Assembly: GCA_964611385.1 (NCBI GenBank)
Contig: CAZSXS010000075.1
Coordinates: 1 to 18,737, forward strand
Reading direction: 5' to 3'
Length of the DNA: 18,737 nt
Source of the DNA: CAZSXS01 sp964611385
GTDB taxonomy: Bacteria > Bacillota > Clostridia > Lachnospirales > CAYPQA01
The notes beneath the pieces were generated by a model that saw only the letters and a program-made list of their open reading frames with translations, had not been told where the DNA came from and searched no databases. Below are positions 1-6,271 of this stretch, piece by piece. Each line of letters opens with the position of its first letter. The first letter of the stretch is position 1. The position numbers and the translations under genes are program-made.

Positions 1-8
1 CCTTGACA

Positions 9-37
9 ATTTTAACATGTTTTACTCATTTTTACAA
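9..37 (-). promoter_or_regulatory. Possible sigma-A type promoter reading off the left edge
   Basis: On the minus strand TTGTAA (37-32) is followed after 17 nt by TAAAAT (14-9). This matches the housekeeping consensus at 4/6 and 5/6 positions with ideal spacing. It lies beyond the terminator at 66-102, so it would drive a gene to the left of the window. In AT-rich DNA such matches arise by chance, and the target gene is not visible. Confidence 0.3.
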
Positions 38-65
38 GGTTAGCGAACAGGTCTAATACAGCCAC

Positions 66-102
66 AACGAAAAAGCGGGCGTTCTTCGCCCGCTTTTTCG
101 TT
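66..102. terminator. Strong bidirectional rho-independent terminator
   Basis: A perfect 16-bp stem (66-81 with 87-102) encloses the 5-nt loop TTCTT. The stem has a GC-rich core (GCGGGCG/CGCCCGC) with A-rich and T-rich outer arms, so each strand gives a hairpin followed by a U tract. It lies 90 bp past the stop of the minus-strand operon that ends at 192, and is the best candidate for ending that transcript. Confidence 0.85.
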
Positions 103-115
103 TTAATCCTTATGA

Positions 116-143
116 TGCTTCTGATTCTTATGAATCAGAAGCA
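116..143. other. Perfect 12-bp hairpin without a U tract
   Basis: TGCTTCTGATTC (116-127) pairs perfectly with 132-143 around a 4-nt loop. No T run follows on either strand, so it is not a canonical terminator. Lying between the last stop of the sigma operon (192) and the strong terminator, it may protect the mRNA 3' end or be a helper hairpin. Confidence 0.5.
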
Positions 144-191
144 ATTAAACAGGTATACAGATTAAGAATACCCGAAAGTCTACCTCATTTC

Positions 192-2138
192 TTACTCATT
201 CATTCCTTCATTTTTAAAGACATCCAACTGATCTCCGTTTAAACGACCAAATAGCTGATTCGTGCGGTAAGTGATTTTCCCATCCTCCAGTAAACCTTTT
301 TGAAAGATTGACATAAGTTTATCCTTATCCATATAGTAACCAATGGGAGCAGATACATAATGGCTGCTGCTTGGCAGAGTGGATTGCGTCTCCTCAAAGG
401 CTTGCTGTGCTTTTAGGAGTGGGTGAGTATCCTCAATTGCCTTCGGCAGATTGGATAAGTCTATAGGGATGCTGATATCCTTCATTTGAATGTTCAGGGA
501 GTTGAGCTTCAATTTCATCTTGTCTGGAGCAAGCGACGCCTTGTAGTCTTTTAGGTCAAAGAGTACATCCGTGCCGATTTTACCGGAAACGGACTTACAT
601 GGAACAGAAATCACTAACCCATCGGCTGCTGTCCATTCCAGGCTTGCATCCATCGTAGTGTCTACCCGGTTGTCGTTCTGAAAGAGGTCGCTACTGGAAG
701 CAAAAATTTCCTTGTCCTCCGTGTGGAAGACCAATACGTAGTAGTCTCCCATAAAGCGAGCACCTTCAATGATTACCTTATATCGTTCAAAGTCAAGAAC
801 CATAGGCTCCTGAGAAGATCCCTTGGGCAAACTGCTAATAGGATATTCCTGATTGACCAGGAACTTTCTTTCTAAGTTTTGAAAGTTAACGAATACTGTA
901 GAAGTTAGATACTGGGTTGGGGCGAAATTGGCTCTGCCTAAAAGCATCTTTTCAGAGGGCAAGATGGTCTTGTGGGGTTGGCTTTTTGTATGCACTAGGC
1001 TTGATCCATTTTCACTGACGCTGACACCGTACTTGCCGTTTGCAAAACCAAAGATGGACTTGTCATCCTTCCAGCGGAAAGAAAAGAATATCGTCGAACC
1101 TGCAGCGGAAAAGCTTGCGCCTTCCACAGCGACGACCATCTCATTAATCGTGGTGGCAATCTCTTGCTTTTGGGTCAGATACCTAACTGACTCATCCAAC
1201 TTTCCATCCAGATAAAAGCTAAACTCAACATGGCTGTCTGGTATATCAGAATTGGTAAGCTCAGCTTTTAAAGAAAAGCTCTTCGCCTTTGCATCCAATG
1301 GAGCAAAACGAAGCTTCGTGCTGGGTGCAGAATAATCACTCTCCCCAGAAACGGAGACTAAGTCTATGGGATAATAATTGTCTTGGTTATCTTTTAAGGT
1401 AAAGGTGTAATTCGTTAGGTCTATACTGCTCTCAAAGTAAAACTCCGTTGCCAGAGCGTCCAGTAAGATTTTCTTCAGGGCAAGGCGGTTTCCGTTCAGC
1501 TGGGCTTCCTGCGAAACATAGATAAACTGGGCATTGTTTAGGGCAGTAGAGGGGATGCTGATTTTCTGAGAATATACAATGATATCATTTGCCATGCTGT
1601 TCAGTTTAAACATAGCCAAGGATAAACCCAAAACCAAGACCCCTAAAACAGCCGCTGTATAATACAGTCTTTTGGTGGGGATTTCCTTGAGATTCTTTTT
1701 TGGAGCTTTGGACTTGGAGCGCTGTTTCTTACTGGTCTTGGCTGCTGCTTCCTTTGGGGGAGCGAGATCCAAACCCTCTTTCTCTGGGTCAATTTCAATT
1801 TCTTCTAATTGGGGCGTCGAACGATCCTCTGTATCGTATACAGATACATCCTCAATAAAGTTGGCGCTGTTCAGCTCAGTCAGTTTTACTTCCTCTTGCT
1901 CATCCAGAGCCAAGAGACGCTTGATTTCGGAATCAATATCGTCACTTTCAAACAAGGGCATGGAAGTTTCGGCCAACTGTTTTTGAATATCAGGCGACTT
2001 GAACTTCTCAAACATGGCGTTGAGCTCATTGATTTTATCTTCTGGGATTTCTTCATCAATATATTTAGAAAGTTCGGCATCGGACAGTGCGCCGGTCGGA
2101 ACATTATTTATGAGTAAGTCGTCATTAGGGTCGCCCAT
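192..2138 (-). CDS. Single-span membrane protein with large outside domain, in an ECF sigma operon
   Basis: This encodes 648 residues with no family I can name firmly. Residues 1-130 are acidic and predicted cytoplasmic; 134-157 are Lys-rich; about 159-177 form the only clear membrane helix. The roughly 470 remaining residues should be outside, by the positive-inside rule. The outside part is beta-rich in character, and its stretch LALKKILLDALATEFYFE followed by a 'LKDNQDNYY' segment resembles the outside domains of DUF4179/DUF5643-type anti-sigma proteins (recalled, not searched). It is the last gene of the rnz-sigma-anti-sigma operon, so a sensor or second regulator of the sigma factor is a reasonable inference. 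The start is set at ATG 2138 because GGAGG (2148-2144) sits 5 nt upstream, inside the longer frame that begins at 2150. The C-terminus shows no anchor or sorting signal. Confidence 0.8.
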   Translation of the reverse strand: MGDPNDDLLINNVPTGALSDAELSKYIDEEIPEDKINELNAMFEKFKSPDIQKQLAETSMPLFESDDIDSEIKRLLALDEQEEVKLTELNSANFIEDVSVYDTEDRSTPQLEEIEIDPEKEGLDLAPPKEAAAKTSKKQRSKSKAPKKNLKEIPTKRLYYTAAVLGVLVLGLSLAMFKLNSMANDIIVYSQKISIPSTALNNAQFIYVSQEAQLNGNRLALKKILLDALATEFYFESSIDLTNYTFTLKDNQDNYYPIDLVSVSGESDYSAPSTKLRFAPLDAKAKSFSLKAELTNSDIPDSHVEFSFYLDGKLDESVRYLTQKQEIATTINEMVVAVEGASFSAAGSTIFFSFRWKDDKSIFGFANGKYGVSVSENGSSLVHTKSQPHKTILPSEKMLLGRANFAPTQYLTSTVFVNFQNLERKFLVNQEYPISSLPKGSSQEPMVLDFERYKVIIEGARFMGDYYVLVFHTEDKEIFASSSDLFQNDNRVDTTMDASLEWTAADGLVISVPCKSVSGKIGTDVLFDLKDYKASLAPDKMKLKLNSLNIQMKDISIPIDLSNLPKAIEDTHPLLKAQQAFEETQSTLPSSSHYVSAPIGYYMDKDKLMSIFQKGLLEDGKITYRTNQLFGRLNGDQLDVFKNEGMNE

Positions 2139-2158
2139 ACTAACCTCCATTGTTAAAA

Positions 2159-2275
2159 TTACATACCGCTAAAGAAAGGGGACAAAGCGCCGATCAACAT
2201 GGCTGCAATCAATAACCCGGCTATCACACCGGCAAAAGCTTTTCTGTTTTCTCTGAGTTTCCGTGTGAATTTCAT
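2159..2275 (-). CDS. 38-residue single-span membrane microprotein
   Basis: A small open frame begins MKFTRKLRENRKAFAGV, continues as a hydrophobic stretch (about residues 14-31, GVIAGLLIAAMLIGALSP), and ends FFSGM. The basic N-terminus followed by one helix fits a small N-in membrane protein or an uncleaved signal-like peptide. It starts 15 nt after the anti-sigma gene and ends 20 nt before the 648-residue gene, filling an otherwise unexplained gap in the operon. A purine-rich GCGGGGG lies about 8 nt upstream of ATG as a weak ribosome site. A partner that tunes the anti-sigma factor or the large membrane protein is possible, but this is inference from position. I know no family for it. Confidence 0.65.
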   Translation of the reverse strand: MKFTRKLRENRKAFAGVIAGLLIAAMLIGALSPFFSGM

Positions 2276-2290
2276 AAACCAGGCCCCCGC

Positions 2291-2947
2291 TTAATTTCTG
2301 ACTTGATATAAAATCTGACCAACAAGTTTATTCTTTCGGTTTACAACCATTAGCAGTAGGAGAAAAGCAATGATTAAGAGAACATAGTTATAAGAAGAAA
2401 GAAGAACAGACAAAGAAGTCGTCGCTTGGCTGATGGGACCCGTGATAGTCTGTGTGGCTTTGGATAAGGCGTCCGAAATCAGGTTGAGGCGTTGGGAAAC
2501 CTTAGTGATATAAGGGATATCCAAAATAAATTCAAGAATCTCCGGCTTGGCCGAAAAGAGGACCACCAAAAATCCGATCAAAACAGACATAGAAGCCATA
2601 AGTGAGCAAAGGATCGTCTCAAAACTAGGGGCGTTATCGTGCGCCTTAGCCTTTTCAAACTGAATCTTTTCGATCACCATGGATTCGAAATTCTCTGGAA
2701 TGGAAAAATGATCTTCTGCTAAGCATAAGGAAGCTAGGGTTTTATCCAATGAACCGATTTCCTCGTACAGATCTGCATTTTGTTCAACGTCCATATCAAA
2801 TTGAAAACCCAAATCCATATAGGCGGCCAATTCTTCCTTGCAGTAGTCACAACTTTTCGTATGAAGCTCCAGAGCATTTTTTTCTGAACTGTCTATAGTG
2901 CCGTCCAAAAACTTGTAAAATAACTCTTCTGCTTTTTTACAATTCAT
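2291..2947 (-). CDS. ZAS-type (zinc-finger) anti-sigma factor, membrane-bound
   Basis: The N-terminus carries the ZAS/zf-HC2 signature Cys3 ... His29-x3-Cys33-x2-Cys36, the zinc-binding fold that clamps ECF sigma factors. Hydrophobic segments at about 112-131 and 185-202 predict two membrane spans with a roughly 55-residue stretch outside between them; many family members have only one span. The total is 218 residues. The gene follows the ECF sigma gene directly (16-nt gap), the standard order for a cognate pair, so it should hold that sigma factor inactive at the membrane until a signal arrives. Start: ATG 2947 has GGAGG at 2957-2953 with a 5-nt spacer; the longer frame opens with TTG at 2959 and would include the ribosome site. 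How the signal releases the sigma factor cannot be read from the sequence. Confidence 0.9.
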   Translation of the reverse strand: MNCKKAEELFYKFLDGTIDSSEKNALELHTKSCDYCKEELAAYMDLGFQFDMDVEQNADLYEEIGSLDKTLASLCLAEDHFSIPENFESMVIEKIQFEKAKAHDNAPSFETILCSLMASMSVLIGFLVVLFSAKPEILEFILDIPYITKVSQRLNLISDALSKATQTITGPISQATTSLSVLLSSYNYVLLIIAFLLLLMVVNRKNKLVGQILYQVRN

Positions 2948-2963
2948 AACAACCTCCAATATG

Positions 2964-3503
2964 TTAATAATTTAAAAGTTCCTTCAGCATCTTGCGCCCT
3001 CGGAATATACGATTTTTAATTTTGGTAAGGGGCTCATTAATTTGCTTTGAGATTTCTGCGTAGCTGAGCCCATTCTTATGATACAAAATAATTGGAATTT
3101 TATACATATCAGGAAGGGCTTCAAGCGCCTCGCTAATTTTCTTTCTTCTTTCCTTGCGAAGCAAGGTTTCCTCTGGAGAATCTTTATAGTCACATTGAAG
3201 CTCAAGGTTTTCATCAATCTGAACAAATTCAGCCCGCTTTTTGCGGCGGTTGTCAATGCAGATATTGGTGGTAATGCGCATAATCCAAGTACTGAACTTA
3301 AATTCCGGACGATATTTATCCAAGTTTTGATAGATTCGGATAAACACCTCCTGAGCCAGGTCATTTGCTTCCTCATTGTCTTTCACCATGCGTAATACAA
3401 TGGAGTAAACAAGATTTTTATACCGGCTAATCAGTTCCGAAAAACAATCATGATTCCCTTTTATACTTTCCTCGATTAATTCATAATCGGTCAAACTTTT
3501 CAT
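2964..3503 (-). CDS. ECF-family RNA polymerase sigma factor
   Basis: The protein has 179 residues, typical for the ECF (sigma-70 group 4) family. Region 2 spans about 21-92, including NDLAQEVFIRIYQNL and the -10-recognition segment FSTWIMRITTNICID. Region 4 spans about 122-175, with the helix-turn-helix LSYAEISKQINEPLTKIKNRIFRGR. Region 3 is absent, as expected. It directs RNA polymerase to a small set of promoters, and such factors commonly autoregulate. It sits 22 nt downstream of rnz and 16 nt upstream of the ZAS anti-sigma gene, so it is almost certainly held inactive by that partner. The ribosome site AAGGGGTG precedes ATG 3503. The sigW/sigX/rpoE-like subgroup cannot be settled by eye. 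Confidence 0.95.
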   Translation of the reverse strand: MKSLTDYELIEESIKGNHDCFSELISRYKNLVYSIVLRMVKDNEEANDLAQEVFIRIYQNLDKYRPEFKFSTWIMRITTNICIDNRRKKRAEFVQIDENLELQCDYKDSPEETLLRKERRKKISEALEALPDMYKIPIILYHKNGLSYAEISKQINEPLTKIKNRIFRGRKMLKELLNY

Positions 3504-3525
3504 TTAGTCACCCCTTAACGAAAAA

Positions 3526-4449
3526 TCAGTTTTCGTATTGTAAAACGGTATTCATGCGATCAAAGCCAACCTTTGTGTTCGGAAAGATGGCTCGTGCAGA
3601 ACCTAAAAATTCCTCAGGATTTAAAAGAGCAGGGCTGAAATGGGTCAGCCAGAGGTTTGAAACCGCTCCTTGCTTAGCAAGAGAAGCAGCTTCACTAAAA
3701 AGCATATGCCGATGGGCGACTACTTTTTCCAATTTTTCCGAGTCACCGTACAGGCCTTCGCAGACAAAGAGATCGGCGCCCTCAATCAGTTTAGGCAATG
3801 CCTTAACAGGCCTGGTGTCCGTACAGTAGCAGAGCTTAATGCCTTTTCTGTCAGGGCCTAATACATCCTTGTAGGTATATGTCCGGCCCTCAAAGAGCAA
3901 CTCTTCATGATTTTGGAGTTTTGACCAATATACCTTGGGCAAATTCAAAGCAAGGGCTTTGTCCACATCAAACTTCCCTACCCGCAGAAGCTCAATGGAA
4001 TAAGCCACACAGGGGATTCGATGGAAAAGCCGACAAGCAGAAAGCTTGAATTCCCCTAAATCTATATACTGAAAATCACTGCTTTCGTCTGCAAAATTGA
4101 GTTCGTGAAAATGGATTTCAAAGGGCAAATCGGGGGCAATCACCCGCAGAGAATTAACGACCCTTTTCAGATCTCTTGGTCCGACAATGGTAAGGGGATC
4201 TGTTCTGCCAGCATTACCGATGGCAAGGAGCATCCCGGGAAGACCGGAAATATGATCTGCATGAAAATGAGTAAAGGCAATGAAGTCAATATTTTTAAAG
4301 CCCCAGCCTAAAATTTTTGCCGAAATCTGTGTGCCTTCGCCGCAATCGATCAAGAGCATACTGCCATTGCAGCGGCAAAGCAGAGAAGAAAGGTAGCGAT
4401 TGGGCAATGGCATCATCCCACCCGTACCAAGTAAAGCAACTTCTAGCAT
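3526..4449 (-). CDS. rnz: Ribonuclease Z (tRNA 3' processing endonuclease)
   Basis: This is a 307-residue metallo-beta-lactamase-fold protein, the usual length of bacterial short-form RNase Z, which trims the 3' trailer of tRNA precursors. Metal ligands are visible: the motif THFHADH gives His61, His63, Asp65 and His66, with His143 (LFHR), Asp211 (CTDTRP) and His270 (LTHFS) as further ligands. The AHRHM segment (His246, His248) is the conserved family motif. The N-terminal GTGGMMPLPNR is also typical. GAGGT lies about 6 nt upstream of ATG 4449. The gene is first in the operon with the sigma factor 22 nt downstream, so basal sigma expression may depend on the rnz promoter. An arylsulfatase-like relative is less likely given the full motif set. 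Confidence 0.95.
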   Translation of the reverse strand: MLEVALLGTGGMMPLPNRYLSSLLCRCNGSMLLIDCGEGTQISAKILGWGFKNIDFIAFTHFHADHISGLPGMLLAIGNAGRTDPLTIVGPRDLKRVVNSLRVIAPDLPFEIHFHELNFADESSDFQYIDLGEFKLSACRLFHRIPCVAYSIELLRVGKFDVDKALALNLPKVYWSKLQNHEELLFEGRTYTYKDVLGPDRKGIKLCYCTDTRPVKALPKLIEGADLFVCEGLYGDSEKLEKVVAHRHMLFSEAASLAKQGAVSNLWLTHFSPALLNPEEFLGSARAIFPNTKVGFDRMNTVLQYEN

Positions 4450-4548
4450 AAGAACCTCGAATTCCTAAATAATCAGTAATCAGTAAACCTAATCAATAAA
4501 AAACCAGTAAACAGCAGTCAATAAAAAAATAGTCAATATAACAAAAAA

Positions 4549-4566
4549 CGGTCATGTGAATGACCG
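4549..4566 (-). terminator. Terminator-like hairpin in the rnz leader region
   Basis: CGGTCAT (4549-4555) and ATGACCG (4560-4566) form a perfect 7-bp stem with a 4-nt loop. Read on the minus strand, the stem is followed directly by TTTTTTG, a rho-independent pattern. It lies about 100 nt upstream of the rnz start with no minus-strand gene before it, so it could end a small leader RNA or act as an attenuator. The stem is short. Confidence 0.45.
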
Positions 4567-4804
4567 ATATCGCGCAAGAAATATTAAGCCTACGAAAAAA
4601 GCTTCAGAACGAAGTAAAAATAGGCCAAGATTATATTTGATGAAAAATCAAGAAATATTCACAAGATAATTACCTAAGTATAGTAGCAGACTTTAGAATG
4701 ACTGTCAAGGAATTTTTGACCCTTGATAGTAAGTTCTGATATGCTCAGTCTCTCTACGCAGTCTCTAATACATTTTCGAAGCCACCTTCATTCAATGGTT
4801 CTTA

Positions 4805-4833
4805 TTTGCAGCTAAGTTGTGCTGTGATATAAT
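4805..4833 (+). promoter_or_regulatory. Sigma-A type promoter for the two small membrane protein genes
   Basis: TTTGCA (4805-4810) and a perfect TATAAT (4828-4833) are separated by 17 nt. Transcription would begin near 4840, giving a leader of about 43 nt before ATG 4883. It is the only well-formed promoter upstream of this gene pair. Confidence 0.6.
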
Positions 4834-4882
4834 TTGACAAAATAACTTAGGCCATTTGTGTATTCAGAAAGGAGCTGCTTTT

Positions 4883-5539
4883 ATGAAGACTTTTTTGATT
4901 CGATTTTTTTACTTCCTTTATTATAGCTTGTTGGGGCTTTACAAGTGGAGTAAGGAAATCTTTCAGAAGCTGTTTAACTTTGTAATCGGTAACAAGGGGT
5001 ACATTGATTTTTTGCCTGAAGAACTTATGTTCAAAAAGAAGATTCAAAATATTCTCAGCAATTTCTTAAAGTGTATTTTGTGGATTTATGCTGCCTTTGT
5101 TGCAAGCTCCTACATATTGGCATTTTTGATCAGTAAGATGGAAACTGGAAATGCTGCTCTCACCTTGGAATTATCCAGCTCAAAGTTTGATGTGTCCCAA
5201 GAAGTATTTAAAAAATACAACCAGATTGAAGACAGAAAAAAGAACAATGCGAAAATTGAATTGTCATTAGACAAATATGCCCGCTTAGACGCAAATAGCA
5301 TTCGGGAAATGATTAAGATCAGCACAGAGAACAAAGAGGAGGGTGGGATCACCTTAAAGCAAATAGAAACTTCCATGTTCGAGGGCTTTAAGGCCATCTT
5401 AACGGGTGTGACAAGCAATGTTTCCTTAGTGGACATAGCGATTGAAAAGATTAAGGGATTAGGCTTTAATTCGGTTGCAATCAAGCAGCTAGAATACATC
5501 AACAATGAATATAAATTCACATTGGAGGTTAGCGAATGA
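4883..5539 (+). CDS. Small membrane protein, first of an overlapping pair
   Basis: I do not recognise this 218-residue protein. The first 20 residues (MKTFLIRFFYFLYYSLLGLY) are hydrophobic and aromatic, and could lie in or on the membrane. A clear membrane helix follows at about 63-84, then a charged domain of about 130 residues with alternating helices and strands. The C-terminal pattern 'VDIAIEKIKGLGFNSVAIKQLEY...YKFTLEVSE' is reminiscent of a PilN-like ferredoxin-type fold of one membrane span plus a small alpha/beta domain; this is a shape resemblance only. The start is ATG 4883 with AAAGGAG (4868-4874) 8 nt upstream; a longer frame from TTG 4856 would include the ribosome site. It overlaps the next gene by 4 bp, so the two are probably translationally coupled and may form a complex. 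Confidence 0.75.
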   Translation: MKTFLIRFFYFLYYSLLGLYKWSKEIFQKLFNFVIGNKGYIDFLPEELMFKKKIQNILSNFLKCILWIYAAFVASSYILAFLISKMETGNAALTLELSSSKFDVSQEVFKKYNQIEDRKKNNAKIELSLDKYARLDANSIREMIKISTENKEEGGITLKQIETSMFEGFKAILTGVTSNVSLVDIAIEKIKGLGFNSVAIKQLEYINNEYKFTLEVSE

Positions 5540-6126
5540 ACCCTATAAAAAGCAAAAGGATTGATGAATTTGTAGAGCGGTATTTTCAAGGTGACAAGGA
5601 GAGGTTTATTAAAAGTGTCTATGCCGTCTTAATCGGATTTTGTATTTTATTGGGGATCATCCTGTCTTGGCTCGGCTATAATTTACTCCTTTCAAACCCA
5701 ATTTCAACATACAAGGTTTCTCTTGAACTTTACAAGGGGAACGAAAGACTTTTAAGAATTAAAAACAACAACTACGATTCCATGGAGGAGTATTTACAGC
5801 TTATAAAGGAAGCCGATCAAGCAGAGGCGTTTGTCAATGAAAACTTAATTGAGATTTCTCAATTTGCTGAACAGCTATCCATCATTCATTCCTTTGCTGC
5901 AGATTGCTCTATTACAAACTTATGGCTTCGGTATGCTGGTGAGGAAAGAATGGATGATTTAACAAAAATTGCTGTAAATCTTTTAGCTGAAGCGCCCTTG
6001 GAGGATTTACTTGACCTTGTGGACCTACTGTGCGGATATTCAAAAGTGTACTTGGATCATTTCAACTTTAGTGTCGAACATTCACAGCTTAATGTTACCC
6101 TTTTGTTTTTTTATAAGCAGCAATAG
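5536..6126 (+). CDS. Small membrane protein, second of an overlapping pair
   Basis: This 196-residue protein is of unknown family. A short cytoplasmic N-terminus (about 26 residues) is followed by one membrane helix (about 27-50) and an outside domain of about 145 residues rich in acidic residues and leucines. Its ending, 'DHFNFSVEHSQLNVTLLFFYKQQ', is an amphipathic beta-strand pair like that closing PilO-type domains. Gene order (N-like then O-like, each with one span) supports a weak hypothesis of a PilN/PilO-style pair, but no PilM-, ATPase- or pilin-like gene is present. GGAGG lies 7 nt before ATG 5536, inside the preceding gene; start and stop overlap as ATGA. No terminator is seen after it, so transcripts may continue into the propeller genes. 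Confidence 0.75.
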   Translation: MNPIKSKRIDEFVERYFQGDKERFIKSVYAVLIGFCILLGIILSWLGYNLLLSNPISTYKVSLELYKGNERLLRIKNNNYDSMEEYLQLIKEADQAEAFVNENLIEISQFAEQLSIIHSFAADCSITNLWLRYAGEERMDDLTKIAVNLLAEAPLEDLLDLVDLLCGYSKVYLDHFNFSVEHSQLNVTLLFFYKQQ

Positions 6127-6143
6127 TTCTGATTTTTCCATTT

Positions 6144-6167
6144 ACTTGTGCACAAGTGTTTACAAGT
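6144..6167 (+). promoter_or_regulatory. Operator-like palindrome with an extra half-site at the -35 box
   Basis: ACTTGTGCACAAGT (6144-6157) is a perfect 14-bp palindrome ending one base before the -35 box. Its half-site ACAAGT recurs at 6162-6167, overlapping the -35 hexamer and exactly 10 bp (one helix turn) from the copy at 6152-6157. A dimeric repressor or activator binding here would contact the promoter directly. The regulator is unknown. Confidence 0.5.
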
Positions 6168-6186
6168 GCCTAGGTTTCTGTATAAT
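6159..6186 (+). promoter_or_regulatory. Sigma-A type promoter for the tandem propeller genes
   Basis: TTTACA (6159-6164, 5/6 match) and a perfect TATAAT (6181-6186) are separated by 16 nt. Transcription would begin near 6193, leaving a leader of about 79 nt before ATG 6272. The -10 box is the left arm of a perfect inverted repeat, TGTATAAT-GG-ATTATACA (6179-6196), which covers the -10 and start region. Confidence 0.7.
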
Positions 6187-6271
6187 GGATTATACATTTT
6201 CATCAAGCATGAAGCTTAGTAACTTGTTCGGAAAAGTAACAACAAAAAATGATCTCACGAGGTGGCTATCA

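Larger units (their letters stand above)
4450..4882. other. Divergent intergenic region between rnz and the plus-strand unit
   Basis: This 433-bp AT-rich stretch has no convincing gene. Next to rnz (about 4471-4543) are degenerate short repeats built on AATCAGT and TCAATAAAAAA. A hairpin with a minus-strand T tract lies at 4549-4566. A perfect TATAAT on the minus strand (4635-4630) has no good -35 partner. TCAAGG/CCTTGA (about 4706-4727) form a weak stem, and GCAGTCTCT-like words repeat near 4744-4766. The plus-strand promoter at 4805-4833 ends the region. No tRNA or recognisable riboswitch was seen. Confidence 0.6.

Noticed and set aside
4471..4543. Short AATCAGT and TCAATAAAAAA repeats as a CRISPR or iteron array
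   Set aside because: Units are too short, irregular and AT-rich, with no constant spacer. They are best read as degenerate low-complexity DNA.
4567..4850. T-box or other known riboswitch upstream of rnz or the plus-strand genes
   Set aside because: No T-box core, antiterminator pair or other recognised aptamer was found, and neither flanking gene suggests such control.
5110..5589. 159-codon open frame on the minus strand
   Set aside because: It lies antisense across the two overlapping membrane-protein genes, which have ribosome sites, a coupled overlap and a promoter. The minus frame has none.
6011..6271. 87-residue N-terminal extension of propeller paralog 1
   Set aside because: It overlaps the preceding gene in another frame and crosses the promoter. 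Paralog 2 begins at the zinc ribbon with the same residues, and a ribosome site precedes ATG 6272.
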